From contig NC_053417.1 in the NCBI RefSeq assembly GCF_016859285.1, positions 22,118,706 to 22,182,705 on the forward strand: a stretch of DNA of 64,000 nucleotides, in the 5' to 3' direction. Origin of the DNA: Xiphias gladius (Eukaryota > Chordata > Actinopteri > Istiophoriformes > Xiphiidae). Under the pieces are notes generated by a model. The model searched no databases. It saw nothing but the letters and a program-made list of their open reading frames with translations, and had not been told where the DNA came from. The position numbers and the translations under genes were made by a program. Of this stretch, positions 61,427-64,000 are shown piece after piece (position 1 is the stretch's first letter; the number at the start of each line of letters is the position of its first letter).

Positions 61427-64000
61427 TTAGGCTGCACGGACAGTCCCTGAAAAACAGCATGAAAACACTGTCTGGTAAGTGTGCAGTTATCCAGGCATCG
61501 GTGACTTCTTTTCCACCAGCACATTATATACCACTTGTGTGCCATCACACTGTCAGAGGCTGATACTGACAGTAACTCATTAAAGGGTTAAAACTCAGCC
61601 AATGTTAGGTCTTCGGAGACGTCTGAAAAAGAAAAATTAGGCGCAGGCCAAAAGACGTCATGGATAAATGTGGTAACACGCAAGTTTATAATTATGCATT
61701 AAGTGACCAGAAAACAATCAAGAGAGTGAAGGATTCATGGTGTATTTTATGGGTTGTTAAACCCAACTGCCTAAATGGATGGATATGGTTAGGTGCAATA
61801 CATGTTGAGAGGGTTGCGTTAAAGCTGACATCTGAATCAAACGCAAAGCAGAGACACTCGACTCTCAGCCACCTAAGAAATTCTATAAATATTGAAAAGG
61901 GACAGGTGGTAGAGGGGGAAAGCTGTCAGAAGAATGTTGGCTTGATCCCAGGCTCCTTCTATTCACACGTCCAAATGTCATTTAGCAAAACACCGGACCC
62001 CAAATTGCTCTTTCAAAAGTGTGTACGCATGATGAAAAAAATGGAAGTCAGTTTATTTGGCAGACTCTTTTGTGTCTTCCAAATAAATGTAATGTAATCT
62101 AACTTGGGAGTACCAGCATAACATATGGTTTATACTGGACGGGGAACAAATTAGTAAATATATTTCCTGCATCTGCTGACACTGTTGAGAGAGTATATCT
62201 TCAAAATGTCCACGCCTGAGCCACTAATGTTTTCTTCTACATCTGCCACAAGAGCAAACACAGTCAGACAAACTGAAAAGGGTTTTTCAAGATTTGCCAC
62301 CGATGTGTCTCGAGTCCCATTAATACAAATGCTGGTGAATGAAAGTAATGGGGGTTTGTTTATATCTGTAATGGTATTAGTAATCAGTTAAGCTTTATTA
62401 TTCAGGAAGTCTCAATATATTAAAAAAAAATGAAAATTAAAAGAAATCTTGATCCATTTTTTTTCTCAAGAAAGACTTGAGAGACTAATTAAAACATTCA
62501 AAATCACTACTGAACTTTAAAGTCCCCCACAAGAATGAGTGTTTCTAGCTTCAGTTTGTTCTGCAGGTCAATGCAGTAGTGAGGTACTGTAGAGAAAAAA
62601 AACGACATGATCTGTTTAACCAGGTTTTTCTCCATCCACAAGATTTGCTGTTACACCCAAAGTTTTCATTCCGATAATGTATATTTAAATTTTAAATGTT
62701 TTCTTGATTGTGCAAACATACGCCATGAATATTTCACCTGGTCTCTGTTTGTTGAATAGTCACTGTATGACCAAAACAATATAATGTGTAATACACCCAC
62801 ATCAAAATCATGATCAGTGTCAAATAATTAGTTCCTTTCTCCACCAACTTACATGTATCCATGTTAAGAAAAAAAAAAAAAAGAGAGAGAGAAACAACAA
62901 AGACAGCTGGAAGCACCTTGTTTTCAAAAAAATTTAAAATATCTATTGAAACCTCTGATGGGCAGGAGTTATTCTAAGGCCACATGCTGTAGCAAAAGAT
63001 GGATAGAAGTGATTGTGATGTAACATGCTGAAAGGCAATCACCTATAAAGAAAAACTCCTGATTACATTTTCAAAGCACCTCAATGAAGCTCAGGTAGTT
63101 CCCTAACATCTTACTTTCCTTATAAAGGTTGCAGCCATCAATTTGCCATCAATTTGCCATCAATTTGCTGGTTACAGCTTCTCAACCGTGAGCAATGGGT
63201 GCTTTTCCTTGTGTTATGTGATAGCAAACTGAATATCTTTGGAGTCTGGAGTGTTGGTCGAATGAAACAAGCGACCAGAATATATCAACTTGGGCTGTGG
63301 GAAATTGTAACAGGCATTTTTCAAAAACTGCGTGACATTTTATTGACACAACGTTAAATGCAGGCCCTCTATGGATGTGATGATTCAGATATGAAGGATT
63401 ATTATGAAAGGTCACTGCAGATGACTAATAGTACTAAGTAAATTTAATAAACAGAGTAAATTCATACATTGTAAATTGTCCACAGTATGTTTAAGAGCTA
63501 ACCCTGCTTAGCAACTCTTAAACATGACCCTACAGAAAGTGCAAAACAACTGTGACAAAGTCTCTGAAACTTATGATAAAGCCCTCTTCTTATGACTCAG
63601 CCAAGACCAGGACCCTTTGTCTTTGTAACATGCCATCCATTTCCACTGAGCAGGTGCACAAGAATTTATTTATTTTATAAAATGATTGATTATGGCGGTC
63701 TACACCGCAGTCTGCAATTTTACAGTGTTTCTAACATATTTCACTCGGTTGTGAGGTCAGATTTCAGATCAGGTGCCGTCAATATTTATCACACCTTGGT
63801 GTGCCTGGACGTTGCTCTGTGCTGGGCCCCAACAGCACCTGTCCAGGAAAGGCGTTTAAGCCTGGGAAGAAACAAAGTGAACAACTGCAAGCCATCCTCC
63901 GTTGGTGTTTCCACAGGCCAAACAAATGTTCAATCAGAGCTGCTATCGGTTCCAGCAATCACAGTGCAACAAGTGCAGCTGAAAGCAGCCTGCAGACAGA
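61427..64000. other. upstream of syt2 start codon, no gene seen
   Basis: The coding start is in the first visible exon; a noncoding 5' exon and the promoter probably lie in or beyond this stretch. An 11-bp unit (GCCATCAATTT) is repeated three times at 63134-63166. No open frame here has family support. Confidence 0.5.

Noticed and set aside
61660-62097. 145-codon + strand frame upstream of syt2
   Set aside because: No domain, no codon bias, no splice partners; frame opens by chance in AT-rich DNA.
1-64000. CRISPR arrays, rRNA, intact tRNA genes, prokaryotic operons
   Set aside because: None seen; the direct repeats present are microsatellites or transposon ends, and the only tRNA-like piece is a SINE remnant.

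Overview
The window is nuclear DNA from a ray-finned fish, most likely a percomorph teleost. Genes are split into many short exons with GT-AG introns. The intergenic and intronic DNA is AT-rich and full of microsatellites and short foldback or hAT-like elements of kinds common in percomorph genomes. The gene content (igfn1, ppp1r12b, syt2) matches the vertebrate block that sits on human 1q32.1. No prokaryotic, viral or CRISPR signal was seen. All exon boundaries were placed by eye from splice consensus, reading-frame phase and protein family knowledge; no alignment was run.

Layout. (1) 1-13032, + strand: the 3' part of igfn1, a sarcomeric immunoglobulin/fibronectin-III protein. It opens with Ser/Asp/Glu-rich linker exons, followed by Ig-Ig-FN3-FN3-FN3-Ig-FN3-Ig and a stop. 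(2) 14.7-19.5 kb, + strand: a CpG-rich promoter and a four-exon gene for an unnamed single-pass membrane coiled-coil protein with a very acidic tail. (3) 23.5-42.8 kb, + strand: the 3' half of a ppp1r12b (MYPT2) locus. It has two separable coding units: a short unit carrying the ROCK inhibitory-site region (23541-26578) and the small-subunit (M20/M21-type) unit with its own first exon (30355-42759). The small subunit has two alternative terminal exons that encode related leucine zippers. The ankyrin-repeat exons expected of a full MYPT2 gene were not found anywhere in the window. (4) 45.4-61.4 kb, - strand: the complete coding region of synaptotagmin-2 (syt2) in eight coding exons, with a long candidate 3' UTR that meets the ppp1r12b 3' end tail to tail near 45.3-45.45 kb.

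Functionally, igfn1 and ppp1r12b are muscle genes (Z-disc/thick-filament type scaffold; myosin phosphatase targeting), while syt2 is the fast Ca2+ sensor of synaptic vesicle release. They are neighbours by conserved synteny, not by pathway.

The points most worth a second look are the duplicated terminal zipper exon of ppp1r12b, the apparently ankyrin-less ppp1r12b locus with an in-phase alternative first exon, a 17-nt microexon, two GC-AG introns in syt2, the repeated linker exons of igfn1, a CpG-rich island with an unexplained antisense open frame inside an igfn1 intron, and the nested hAT-like insertion at 32 kb.
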